DNA of 64,000 bases, taken from the NCBI GenBank assembly GCA_023055425.1, contig JALGPY010000010.1:19875363-19939362 (forward strand), read 5' to 3'. Position 1 is the first letter of the stretch. Each line of letters opens with the position of its first letter. Positions 33,278-43,860 of the stretch are shown here, in pieces. The DNA comes from Linanthus parryae (lineage: Eukaryota > Streptophyta > Magnoliopsida > Ericales > Polemoniaceae). The notes under the pieces were generated by a model that was not told where the DNA came from, searched no databases, and was given only the letters and a program-made list of their open reading frames with translations. Made by a program: the position numbers and the translations under genes.

Positions 33278-34707
33278 TGTAGGGTTTTGATTCATGGATC
33301 GCGCAACGGAAGAATAATCAAACATAAAACCATGCAAAACCCTCCAAGGATCACAAGTCTAGAGACATAACGATAGTAAAGGTTAGAAATCATAAAAACA
33401 CCTTTGGGTTCTCCTTGATGACTTCAAACGCGAATAATGTCACGTTCTCTATAGTTGATCCACGCCTAGAGTTGATACTAGATCTCCCAAACTCCTTGGT
33501 GCTAGCCCGGAATAGGAAGAGGAAGAAGAAATGACGCAAAACGAGACAAAAAGAGGCTCTCGGCCTCTTTTGGCCGACGGGGACGAGGGCGGCGGCAAGG
33601 GGCGGCGTCGGGCCCTCCTTGTTGCTTGCTCTCTCTCCTTTGTTCTCTCCCACTCTTGTTATGTTCACTAATGAGCATAAGTTATGAGGAAGGAAGGAAG
33701 GAGGGTCCTTTATATAGTCCAACAACTCCTTGTTAACTACCTAAAGGACTTATTCTAGTCCAACTAGAATTCAATTTAGTCCCTTCCTTGCAAATTAGTC
33801 CCTACTAAGTTTGCAAGGGTTTGCAAAGTGATCCTTCTAATTAATTAATCCAATTAATTAATTCCCAAATCTAGTTCAACTCTATATAGCGTGTGACCCC
33901 ATAGGTTCTATCTAGTTGGTAGCAACTATTTGCTAATATGGAGCGGTTTCCAGCAAAACATCCATTCTAGCCAACTAATAGAATAGTCATCTTGACAACC
34001 TTTGTACAAGTAATTGTCTCATCCCTTTGCCTCCATATCCGGATTGGACACGAGACATACAAGTCACACTCGTATATCCAATCCATAGTTTCTCGATCCA
34101 TGGGAATAGCCTTATTCGTGCAAATAACATCAATATCCCATATTGATTTATTTGAGTATGGCCAGACATTCTATAAGCACTATCCCTCGAGTGGCCTAGG
34201 ATATTTGCTCCCGTTATGTGGGAGGGGCAAATCCTCTCTACGTCCACTACGATCTCTAAGCTTGCTTCTCATTGTATCCAGTACACGCCTTTATAACTAC
34301 CCAGTTACGGTGTAGCGTTTGACGCTACCAAGATCACAATGATCCACAACTAGAATATCTAGTGACTTCATGTCTAAGGATGACAATACCATTGCACCGC
34401 GAGAAGCGCTTGTGACTCAACATAACGTGTATGTAGCCTTCTCGGAGATGGGTCAATCCAGTGCAACATTCCGTAATGCACACCTATGTGTTGGATCGTG
34501 ATATCTCCATATCAATCCAACCCCATACTAGTCTATAGATGATTGTCCCATTAATCATTATAGTTGACTAGGGATATTTAAGATAAAAACACAATTGTAA
34601 ATCTAAGGACTTCATTATATTAAATATCCAATAAATAATAAATGAATTTTCTAGCCATATACAAATTCATACTAAACTAGATTGCCTCTAGGGCATCTAT
34701 TCCAACA
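33278..34707 (-). repeat. 5' LTR of element N
   Basis: 1430 bp, partner of 26202-27627. The TATA box TATATAAAGGA on - lies near 33707-33718, followed by a CT/GA-rich leader. Confidence 0.95.
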
Positions 34708-36790
34708 CTTCTGATATTATTTTGGGGACATTCTCTAATGACGGCAACTTTTACCATTAACCGTGTTCCATCGAAATTCTACCATGAAGACACCATATGA
34801 GATATGAATTGGGAAGCGTCCCATAGTGTCGTTTATGAGGATTTGGGGCTGCGATGTCTATGTAAAGCGTTTACAAACAGAAAATCTCGGGCCCAAAGCG
34901 GATAAGTGTAAGTTTGTGGGATATCCTAAGGAAACTAAAGGGTATTATTTCTACAATCCCACCGAGAACAAAGTGTTTGTTGCTCGGACCAGCGTGTTTC
35001 TAGAAAGAGAGTTTGTCTCTAAAGAAGCAAGTGGGAGGGCTGTAGAATTTGAAGAAATTCAAGAACAACAAATCACTGAGCCGATGATGGAACATGAACA
35101 AGAACCGCAAGTTTTTGTGGAAGAACCTGTTCAGGTAACACAGGAACACCGTAGGTCAGGAAGAGTGCGTCATGAGCCAGAGAGGTACGAACTTCTCGTG
35201 ACTAAGCCCGATGACGTACCACTCATGGATGATGAGCCTGCAACCTACGGGGAGGCCATGAAAGTCCCAGACTCCAAAAAGTGGCTAGAATCCATGAGAT
35301 CCGAAATGGATTCCATGTACACCAACAAAGTATGGACTTTAGTGGAACCACCCGAAGGGGCTCGGCCCATAGGTTACAAATGGGTCTTCAAGAAGAAGAC
35401 CGATATGGATGGCAAGATAATTGCCTATAAGGGGCGATTGGTTGCTAAAGGGTATAGACCGATTCATGGTATTGACTATGATGAGACCTTTTCACCAGTC
35501 GCCATGACAAAATCCATTCGAATCCTACTTGCTATAGCAGCATACTACGACTATGAGATTTGGCAGATGGATGTCAAAACAGCTTTCCTTTATGGGAACC
35601 TCCTCGAGGATGTGTACATGACACAACCGGAGGGTTTTGAGGATCCAGAGAATGCCAATAAAGTTTGTAAGCTGCAAAGATCCATTTATGGATTTAAGCA
35701 AGTTTCTAGGAGCTGGAATTGACGTTTTGATGATGCGGTCAAAGAGTTTGGCTTCATCAAGAACGAAGATGAGCCCTGTGTCTACAAGAAGGTTAGTGGG
35801 AGCTCTGTATTATTTCTGGTTTTGTATGTGGATGACATACTAATCACTGGAAACGATATTACTACTTTGCAATCTGTTAAAGATTGGCTGGGAAAGTGTT
35901 TTGCAATGAAGGACTTAGGAGATGCAGCCTATATACTTGGTATAAAGATCTATAGGGATAGATCTAGAAACCTGCTCGGCCTAAGTCAAAGTACATATAT
36001 AGACAAGGTGTTGAAGAGGTTCAACATGCAAGATTCCAAGAAGGGATTCTTGCCCATGTGGCATGGAGTCACTCTTTCAAAGAATGACTGTCCCTCCAAT
36101 GAGATTGGGAAGGACCGCACGAGTTGGATACCCTATGCTTCGGCCATAGGTACATCATGTATGCCATGTTGTGTACTAGACCAGACGTATCATACGCGTT
36201 GAGTATGGTGAGCAGATATCAGTCCAATCCGGGTGAGAGTCACTGGATTGCTGTCAAGAACATCCTAAATTACTTGAGAAGAACTAAGGATGCGCTCTTG
36301 ATATTTGGAGGTAAGGGAGAGGTAAGTGTAATCGGTTACACTGATGCGAGCTTCCAAACCGACAAATATGACTACAGATCGCAGTCTGGATACGTGTTTT
36401 GCCTGAATGGAGGAGCTATGAGCTGGAAGAGTTCCAAGGAAGGGACAGTTGATGATTCTACAACAGAAGCTGAGTACATTGCTGCTGCGAAAGCAGCAAA
36501 AGAGGCAGTTTGGATAAAGAAGTTTATCACTGAGCTCGGTGTGGTCCCTAGCATAGTGGATCCCATAGAGTTGTATTGTGACAACTCCGGGGCGATCGCA
36601 CAACCCAAGGAACCAATCACACCAGAAATCAAAGCATGTACTTAGAAGATTCCATCTTAATCGTTATTTTATCAATCGAGGAGATGTGAAGATGTGCAAG
36701 ATTCTAACGGATGACAATCTTTCAGATCCGCTTACAAAAACTCTTGCGCAGCAAAAGCATGAAGGGCACGCCAGATCAATAGGCATACGA
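34708..36790 (+). pseudogene. Pol of element E after the insertion: integrase end, RT, RNase H
   Basis: It resumes with FWGHSLMTATFTINRVPSK (34733-34790), shifts frame, then runs 34826-35722 (FMRIWGCDVYVKR to KQVSRSWN). An in-frame TGA follows at 35720. RT continues with YVDDILITGND (35825-35857); a frameshift near 36150 leads to RNase H with GYTDASFQTDKYDYRSQSG and TTEAEYIAA (36124-36645). A further shift precedes the end HARSIGIRDAPDWL. Catalytic motifs are kept but the frame is broken at least four times. Its sequence matches the pol of N closely, confirming one family. Confidence 0.9.
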
Positions 36791-36825
36791 GATGCACCAG
36801 ATTGGCTCTATTGCAACTGGGAGAC

Positions 36826-38248
36826 TGTTGGAATAGGTGCCCTAGATGCAATCTAATATTTAGTATGAACAATGTTATTGGCTAGAATATTCATTTATCA
36901 TTTATTGTAATATTTAATATAATGAGGTCCTTAGATACAATGTGTTGTTTATCTTAAATATCCCTAGTCCATTATATTGATTAACATGACGATCAAATAT
37001 AGACTAGCATGTGTGTAGATTGGTATGGAGATATCAAGAATAACACATGGGTATGCATTAGGAGTAATGGCATACTGGATTGACCCACAACGAGAAGGAT
37101 ACATTAGATTATGTTAAAGTCACAATCGCTTCTCGTAGTGCTAATATAATTGCAATCCTTAGACTTGAAGTCACTAGATACTCTAGTTGTGAAATATCGT
37201 TCTTTGATGTTATCAAACGTTACACCGTAACTGGGTAACTATAAAGGTAGTTATCGGGCATGATATGAAGCAAGCTTAGAGATCGTAGTGATGTAGAAAG
37301 GATTTGTCCCTCCCACATAATGGGAGCATATATCAACGGCCACTCGAGGGATGAGGCTTATTGAATGTCTGGCCAGACTCAGATAAATAAATATGGAGAT
37401 ATTGATGTTATCTTGTTGCATAAGCATATTCCTAGGATCGAGGAACTATGAATTGGATATACGAGTGTGACTATTTATGTCTCGTGTCGAATCCGGATAT
37501 GGAGACAAAGGGATAGTGCACTATGTGATATTGGGCACAAAGGTTTGTCGGGATCACTGATTTATTTCTATTAGTTGGGTGCATCGATGTGTTGCTAGAC
37601 ACCGCTCCATGTTGGTAATTAGTTACTACCAACTAAGTATGGGGTCACACGTCAAATAGAGTTGAACTAGATTTGGGATAAATTAATATGATTAATTAAT
37701 GAGAAGGATCACTTTGCAACACCTTGAAAACTTAGTAAGACTAATTTGCAAGGAAGGGACTAATCCAAGTTCATGTAGAACAAGGAAGGGCCTTCATGTA
37801 GTTAACAAGGAGTTGTTGGAATATATAAAGGAGGCTCTAGCTTCCTTCCCACAACTAATGCTCATAACATAAGTGAGTGGGAGAGAAAGCAAGAGAGAGA
37901 GAAAGAGACAAGCCAAAGGAGGCCGAAGCCCCCTTTAGCCGTCCCCACCCGTCGGCCACACAAGAGAGGGCCGGACCTCTCCTTGTGTCTTCGTTGCTTG
38001 ATTCCTTCTTCCCTCTTCCTCCGGTCCAAGCTAGCACTTGAGAAGGAAGAATATAGATATCACCTCTAGACGTGGATCAACCGTAGAGACGAGGAAAATA
38101 TTCTTCGTGTGATCTCCCGAACTAAAAGGTACACATCTTCTATGTCCTTCATCATGTTATGAATGTCTCTTCATGTGATCCTTGGTGGGCCTTGAGTAGG
38201 AATTAAATTTTTGTTATTCCACTGCGTTACCTACGTCAAAACCCAACA
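36826..38248 (+). repeat. 3' LTR of element E
   Basis: 1423 bp, preceded by the weak purine tract AACTGGGAGAC. It has TATA box TATATAAAGGA at about 37824 and ends CCCAACA before the duplicated AGAGA. Confidence 0.92.
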
Positions 38249-40207
38249 AGAGACATGAGGTAAGAGCTTGGAACATTTGGTTTGAAGATTCAAGTGAAAG
38301 AGAAGTGAATAAAGAGACAAAGTTAAAAGATAAGAGTAAAGAAAAGTGCAAAAGATAGAAGATTCTTACAGAAATGGGTCTTAAATGGAGTTTTCCGGAA
38401 TTTTTAAGGGTCCTATCGCAGAGAAACAAACGACATGGTGACTTAACATAATATAGGATCGGATTCAAAGTTGAAATCATTTAAACTGGGGGCATTTTAA
38501 AGCCCCTAGAAAAATGGAGGGGCCACACTGCATTTTTTGTCAAATAACTCAGTAACAGTTGAGCAGCTTCTCTCTCCATGGCGCAAGAGATGGACGAAGA
38601 AACTCATCAGAAGCCATTGAAGCTCGACGCCAAGCTCCTCACAGCCCGAACCAACCCCAACCCTCAACCAAATCAAGTGAAATTGGTCCAAATTTTCGCC
38701 CCACCCCAAGATCTCTCTACTAAATCCCTCAATTCGGCCCAAAATAAATTGAAGAGAAACCCACCCAAATCGCTAGTGTTATTGAAGACGATGTTAATCG
38801 ACGACAGAGAGGGTCTTGAGATTGATTGAAGGGTGGAGATGAAGCCTTGTAGGCTTCGAAACCCACTCCTGAAGTATATATAAACCAATGATGAAGAACT
38901 TCCGGAGGGACTCAACACCTTCGGTTCTATAGTACACAACAACGATCCGCTGTTCTCTCCTCTCTCTCTCTATCTCCAATTTCGACCTAGTTCTGGGTTT
39001 GTTCTAGCACACCTGAGCTCACTCTTGAGCCTAATCAGGGCCAAGAGTCACTAGAAGGGGGAGAGAGGGAGAGAAGATCTTGATTTTGATCCATTTGTGA
39101 GCTGCTAGATGCTCTATTCTTATCTGTTCTGCTATTGTGCTCTGTTTTGGCTTCGGTTACTGTAGCAGCAACAACATCATCTAAAGTTAGTTAAGGTGGT
39201 AGTTACTTAGTTGAATTTAACTTTGGTCCATTTCTTAGCTTATTTTGTAGATTGAATCAAGTTTTGAGGAAGCATGTGTGATAACTTGTGTTGGATTCAA
39301 GTGTGATGAATGGAATGATATTTCTCTTTAGATCTCTTGAATTTATTCTCAGGTTTAGCTAATTCACTTGCTTGGGTGATTTGGGACTATCTAGTGCCCC
39401 AATCTTCCTATTGATTCAAGTTGAACTTCAAGGATGAATGGGTTGAATTGAGTAGCTTCAATACACAGTTTAATACTAGAATTTCTCATGTTGGAGTATT
39501 TGATGCATTCAATAGGTAGATGTGAGAATGTTGTTGACATGTTTGATTCGGAATTTCTCTTGGTTTTGAAGGGACTTGTCAATCCTAACTTTGAGTAAAT
39601 GAGTACTACTTAGGTGATTCAAGGGAGAATTTAGGAATCTCATTTGTGGCTTGATCTTTCATTTGGAAACGTCGATGCGCGTTTACATATGTTTGATGCT
39701 TGAGGAACTTGAAATTTTGAAATCTCATTTGAATGACTTATTAAGTGCTTGATTATCGTGTGTTAGAGTTAGGCTCTTCACTTGTGACAAGTTGTATTGC
39801 AATGGGAAATCGATTCTTGAGGCACTTGTCTTGTGGAATTCTACATGAGATTTGAGAACCGGATTTGAATATAATAGGAGGATTAGTCACTAGAGAAACC
39901 GATGATCCCTAGCCCCCCATTACATGCTATTTCACTTATTTTCTTGAATCGTAGCTTAAGTAGTCGTTTACTCTGTTCTTTTACTCGAAGTCTCAACTTT
40001 CTCCATCACTTAGGTGGTGGATTTGATACTTGGCTAGCTTTAAAGCCTATGAGAAGTTGCTTATTTTCTTTATTTAATTGCTTAGTTGCTTTTACGCTAG
40101 TGATAGTAAGTCATTGTCTGACCCTCCTCTCCTTGTGGATTCGACTCCGGTCTTACCGGGTACTACTTGTAGCGATATCCTGTACTTGGGATTTTTATCG
40201 TCGAACA
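38249..40207 (+). repeat. 3' LTR of element B, second part
   Basis: Continues the LTR interrupted at 21326 and matches 16600-18550. TATA box TATATATAAACC at about 38875-38886. The LTR ends ATCGTCGAACA at 40207, followed by the target copy ACAAG. Confidence 0.85.
38578..38829 (+). CDS. Short ORF of unknown origin in the LTR of element B
   Basis: 83 codons starting MAQEMDEETHQKPLKLDAKL and ending LIDDREGLEID, upstream of the LTR TATA box and so in the normally untranscribed U3 part. It is Lys/Pro/Asn-rich with no domain I recognise. The homologous stretch in the 5' LTR (about 16930-17180) has lost the ATG and shifted frame, so it is not conserved within the element. It may be a captured fragment of a host exon or chance; the opposite strand is also open for some length. 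Confidence 0.3.
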   Translation: MAQEMDEETHQKPLKLDAKLLTARTNPNPQPNQVKLVQIFAPPQDLSTKSLNSAQNKLKRNPPKSLVLLKTMLIDDREGLEID

Positions 40208-40212
40208 ACAAG

Positions 40213-40600
40213 TACTAAAGAGTTTCAATTTGAAAAGGAAACTAAATATTTCCTGAATATTTGATGAAGAAAGTTTGAGTAAAATTCAAATTCTGTGTGT
40301 GACGTATGGAAGGAAATGAAATAATTGATTTGAAAAAGATTTTCTTTAAAAGATAAAAAAATGTTAGGCAATTATCTACAGAGATAACACCCAGCATTGG
40401 AGATCCATTCATCGACTATATAGTATACATGTTTATTTTCAAAGCTTTGAAAAGAATTTCAAGGCCTTGAAAAGCTATAGTAATGAAGCAAATAAGATCA
40501 AGGCTTTGGAAAGATTTTCGAGGCTTTGAAAAACTTTCCAAACATTGAAACACATAATTCCTTACCTGATACTCCCCCTTAACCAGCGCTTGATTGTTTA
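40213..40600 (-). other. 3' spacer of element C after pol
   Basis: AT-rich non-coding DNA with two pairs of palindromes: TTTTCAAAGCTTTGAAAA with TTTCAAGGCCTTGAAA at 40436-40472, and AAGGCTTTGG with TCGAGGCTTTGAAA at 40500-40535. It continues at 16380 on the other side of element B. Confidence 0.6.
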
Positions 40601-42246
40601 ACATGCCGAGTTCTAATCTCAGGGCGGTGAATATATCTTGTGGCAATGGTTTACTAAAGATATCTGCAAACTACATATTAGTAGACACTCCACGAGATCT
40701 CTGAGAAAATGATGTCTGACACCTATGTGTTTAGTTGTTGAGTGCTGGACTAGGTTCTTTGTAATGGAAATTACACTAGTGTTGTCACATTTGATAGAAA
40801 TATCTCTAACGTCATATCCCAAGTCTCTCATTTGTTGAGATATCCACAACACTTGAGAGCAACAAGCTCCAGATGCTATGTATTCTACTTATGTTGTTGA
40901 TAAATCCACTGAATTTTGCTTCTTAGAATGCCAGCTTATCAGGGATGATCCAAGGAATTGACAACACCCTGAAGTTCTTTTTATATCAACTTTGTAACCT
41001 ACAAAATCAGTATCTGAATAGCCACACAGAGAGAAGTTAGATTATTTAGGATACCAAATCCCTATGTCTTTGGTACCATTGAGATATCTAAAGATTCTTT
41101 TGACAGCCACCAAGTGTGATTCTTTAGGATCAGCTTGGAATCTAGCACACATACAAACACTAAACATGATGTTTGGCCTGCTTGAGTCAGATAAAATAGT
41201 GAACCAATCATACCTCTGTATTCTTTAAGGTTTACACTCTTACCACTCTGATATTTTTGTAGGGATAGTGTAGAACCATGGGAGTTTTAGCAGCCTTGGA
41301 TTGAGACATGTTATACTTGTTCAACAGATCCATGGTGTATTTACTTTGATGTAGAAAAAATACCTTCTTCATTTGTTGCACATGAAGTCCAAGAAAGAAA
41401 TTTAACTCTCCCATCAAGCTCATTTCAAAATCCCTGCTCATAAGACTTGAGAAATATTTGGAAAGAGAATCATTAGTAGCACCAAAAAGAATATTATCAA
41501 CATATCTGTACTACTAGAATGCCTTTCTCATGAGTCTTTATGAAAAGAGTTTATCAATCATGCCTCTTTTGAAACCATTTTCAAATAAAAATTTTGAAAA
41601 TCTTTCATACCAAGCTCTTGGATCCTGTTTCAAACCATAAATGGCCTTGTTAAGTTTATAAACATAGTTAAGAAACTCATAACTTTCAAATCTTGGTGGG
41701 TGAGCAACATATACATCTTCTTGCAGATAGACATTTAGAAATGCACATTTAACATCCATTTGAAAAAGTTCGATGTTCTTATGAGATGCAAAAGCAAGTA
41801 AGATTCTAATTGCTTCCAACCTGGCTACATGAGAAAAAGTCTCCTCATAGTATATACCTTATTCTAGATTTTAGCCTTGAACTAATAATCTTGATTTATT
41901 TCTGATAACCTTTTCACTTTCATCCAGCTTGTTTCTGAACACCCATGTTGTTCCAATTACAGACTAAGCTTTGGGAGGAGGAACTACATTCCAAACCTTA
42001 TTCCTTTCAAATTCATTCAGCTCACTTTGCATAGCAATGATCCAGTCTGCCTCTTGAAGTGATTCTTTCACATTCTTGAGCTATATAAGAGATACAAAAG
42101 CATTAAAATCACACAAGTTCTTTAATTGAGACACTGTTTGTGTACCAGTGGATGGATCAGAAATGATGTTTTATGCTGGATAAGCTAATAGAAATATGAA
42201 CTTATTTTTAGGTGTCTAAGGTCTGGTTCTCCAGGAATATTTTCAA
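40600..42246 (-). pseudogene. Reverse transcriptase and RNase H of element C, decayed
   Basis: On -, RT blocks are AIRILLAFASHKNIELFQMD and KAIYGLKQDPRAWYERF (41819-41538). They are followed by RDFEMSLMGELNFFLGLHVQ and HQSKYTMDLLNKYNMSQSK (41441-41232). The catalytic loop at 41493-41504 reads YVDN instead of YVDD. RNase H follows with CGYSDTDF, then QVLWISQQMRDLGYDV and KCDNTSVISITKN (40852-40619). Several frameshifts and stops (for example near 41880 and 41010) break the gene. The RDFEMSLMGELNFFLGL block supports the SIRE lineage. Confidence 0.85.
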
Positions 42247-43470
42247 GACCTTATATGTCAAGGTCCTGTTTGTGTACCACTCTGTGTTTCTTGAGATTCT
42301 GTTTCAAGGTTTTGAAACATAATTTTCAAGGCCCTGAAAACTTCTTCTGTTTTTCTGCAAGTTATTCTTGGAACCATTTTATGGATCCGTTTCATCTTCT
42401 TTTTCATGCTTTTTAATATTCAGATCTGCAAAACAATCACTGAAAGAACCATAATAGCCTTCATAAAAAATAACATGTATACTTTCCTCAACAAGCTTTG
42501 TTCTTTTATCGTAAACCCTATAAGCTTTGCTAGAATAAAAAAGAAATATACCTTCATCACTCCTGGCATCAAACTTGCCAAGATTTCCCTTACCATTTTT
42601 GTGAACATAACAAGTATAACCTAAAGGTTTGAAGTAAGAGATGTTTGGATTTCTTCCTTTGAAGAGTTCATAAGGAGTCTTCTTCAGAATAGGCCAAACC
42701 AAGCACCTGTTCAGGATATAGTTTGTTGTATTTACTGCCTCTGCCCAAAAGGATTTTGGCAACTTGTTCTCCAAAAGCACCGTCCTATAAATTTCCTCAA
42801 GTGTCACGTTCTTTATTTCAAAAACACAATTCTTTTGAGAGTTATAGGAGCAGAGAAGTTATGAGAGATACCAAACATAGCACAAGATAAGTCAAACTCT
42901 TGCTGATCAAACTCTCTGCCATGATCACTCCTAATAGAAGCAATATGTAGGTTTTTCAAAGTTTGAAGCTCTTTACAAATTTTTGAAAATCCAGATAGAG
43001 CCTTAGACATATCTTTGAGAAACATTACCCATGTATATTTAGAGTAATCATCTACAATAACAAGCATATACCTCTTACCCCTTGGAGATGGAACTCTCAT
43101 AGGACCTCAGAGATCCATATATAGTAATTCAATAGGTCTAGTTGTACTTACAAAGTTCTTGGTCTTGAATGAGCTTCTTGTCTATTTACATTGTGCACAA
43201 GACTTGCATACCTCTTCATTTTTGAATTTGATAGGAGGAAGACGTTTGACAAGATCTTTGGAAACCAGTTTGCTTAATGTATGTAGGCTAATGTGTCCAA
43301 GCTTTCTGTGCCAAAGCTTTGAATCTTCTTTCAAGTCCTTGAGACACTTCAGACTTTCTCTTGCAATTTTTGTTAGTACTCAGAAAATGAAAATTATTTG
43401 ATCTAGGAGCAGTGAGTATGCAATTTCCTGATTTCTCATCTTGCACCACACATTTCTCGTTGTAAAAAAT
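42247..43470 (-). pseudogene. Integrase unit 3 of element C (third copy of a 1.22-kb duplicated unit)
   Basis: On -, it runs from a GAG-pre-integrase module (VVQDEKSGNCILTAPRSNN, 43450-43390) through the integrase core (MRVPSPRGKRYMLVIVDDYS; RSDHGREFDQQ) and the C-terminal part (NYILNRCLVWPILKKTPYEL; GYTCYVHKNG). It ends in an acidic linker with KRTKLVEESIHVIF. A stop replaces the cysteine codon of the DLCGP block, and the glutamate block is frameshifted. The linker carries the palindrome pair at 42300-42345 and then leads into RT, so this is the copy joined to the rest of pol. Confidence 0.85.
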
Positions 43471-43860
43471 GACCTTATATGTCAAGGCCCTGTTTGTGTA
43501 CCACTCTGTGTTTCTTGAGATTCTGTTCAAGGTTTTGAAACCTAATTTCAAGACCCTGAAAATTCTTCTGTTTTTTCTGCAAGTTATTCTTGGAACCATT
43601 TTCTGGATCTGTTTCATCTTCTGATTCATGCTTGTTCATATTCAAATCTGCAAAACCATCACTCATAGAACCATAATAGCCTTCATTAAAAATATCATGA
43701 ATACTTTCCTCAACAAGTTTTGTTCTTTTATCGTAAACCCTATAAGCTTTGCTAGTCAAGGAATAACAAAGAAATATACCCTCATCACTCCTGGCATCAA
43801 ACTTGCCAAGATTGTCCTTACCATTGTTGTGAACATAACAAGTATAACCTAAAGGTTTGA
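43471..43860 (-). pseudogene. Integrase unit 2 of element C, downstream part (left of element F)
   Basis: On -, it continues unit 2 after the insertion of F: integrase C-terminal end (YTCYVHNNGKDNLGKFDARS), then LTSKAYRVYDKRTKLVEESI and SKNNLQKKQKNFQGLEIRFQ (43759-43475). It ends at the repeat joint at 43471, where unit 3 begins with a GAG-pre-integrase module instead of continuing to RT. The last five bases, TTTGA (43856-43860), are the duplicated target of F. Confidence 0.85.

Larger units (their letters stand above)
26202..34707 (-). mobile_element. Element N: young, nearly intact Ty1/Copia retrotransposon inside element E
   Basis: 8506 bp on -. LTRs at 33278-34707 (5') and 26202-27627 (3') have TGTTGG...CCTACA ends and look about 1% different: I count roughly 15-20 substitutions and a few small indels, including six bases near 34102. 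The flanks are CTTCC (26197-26201) and CTTCT (34708-34712), a target duplication with one mismatch. An exact tRNA-Met primer site, gag, protease, integrase, RT and RNase H follow in order. The only coding defect I see is a TAG between protease and integrase. N belongs to the same family as its host E. Confidence 0.95.
21327..38248 (+). mobile_element. Element E: Ty1/Copia retrotransposon with complete LTRs, interrupted by element N
   Basis: The LTRs start TGTTGGAATAGG and end AAAACCCAACA. The five bases AGAGA stand on both sides (21322-21326 and 38249-38253), a perfect target duplication. The primer site, gag, protease, integrase, RT and RNase H follow in Copia order on +. Gag and pol contain several stops and frameshifts. 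Element N splits the integrase gene at 26202. The two LTRs differ at roughly one base in 10-15 where I compared them, so E is clearly older than N. Confidence 0.92.
16381..40207 (+). mobile_element. Element B: non-autonomous Athila-like / LARD retrotransposon, interrupted by element E
   Basis: Two LTRs of about 2.17 kb begin TGTTAACGACTTGAA (5') and GGTTAACGACTTGAA (3') and end ATCGACGAACA / ATCGTCGAACA. They flank a 2.55-kb interior without RT or integrase. An Athila-type primer site follows the 5' LTR. Flanking five-base sequences are ATAAG (16376-16380) and ACAAG (40208-40212), a target duplication with one mismatch. The 3' LTR is split by element E at 21327. Without E it is about 6.9 kb. 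The two LTRs differ at many sites by eye, so the insertion is old. Confidence 0.8.
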
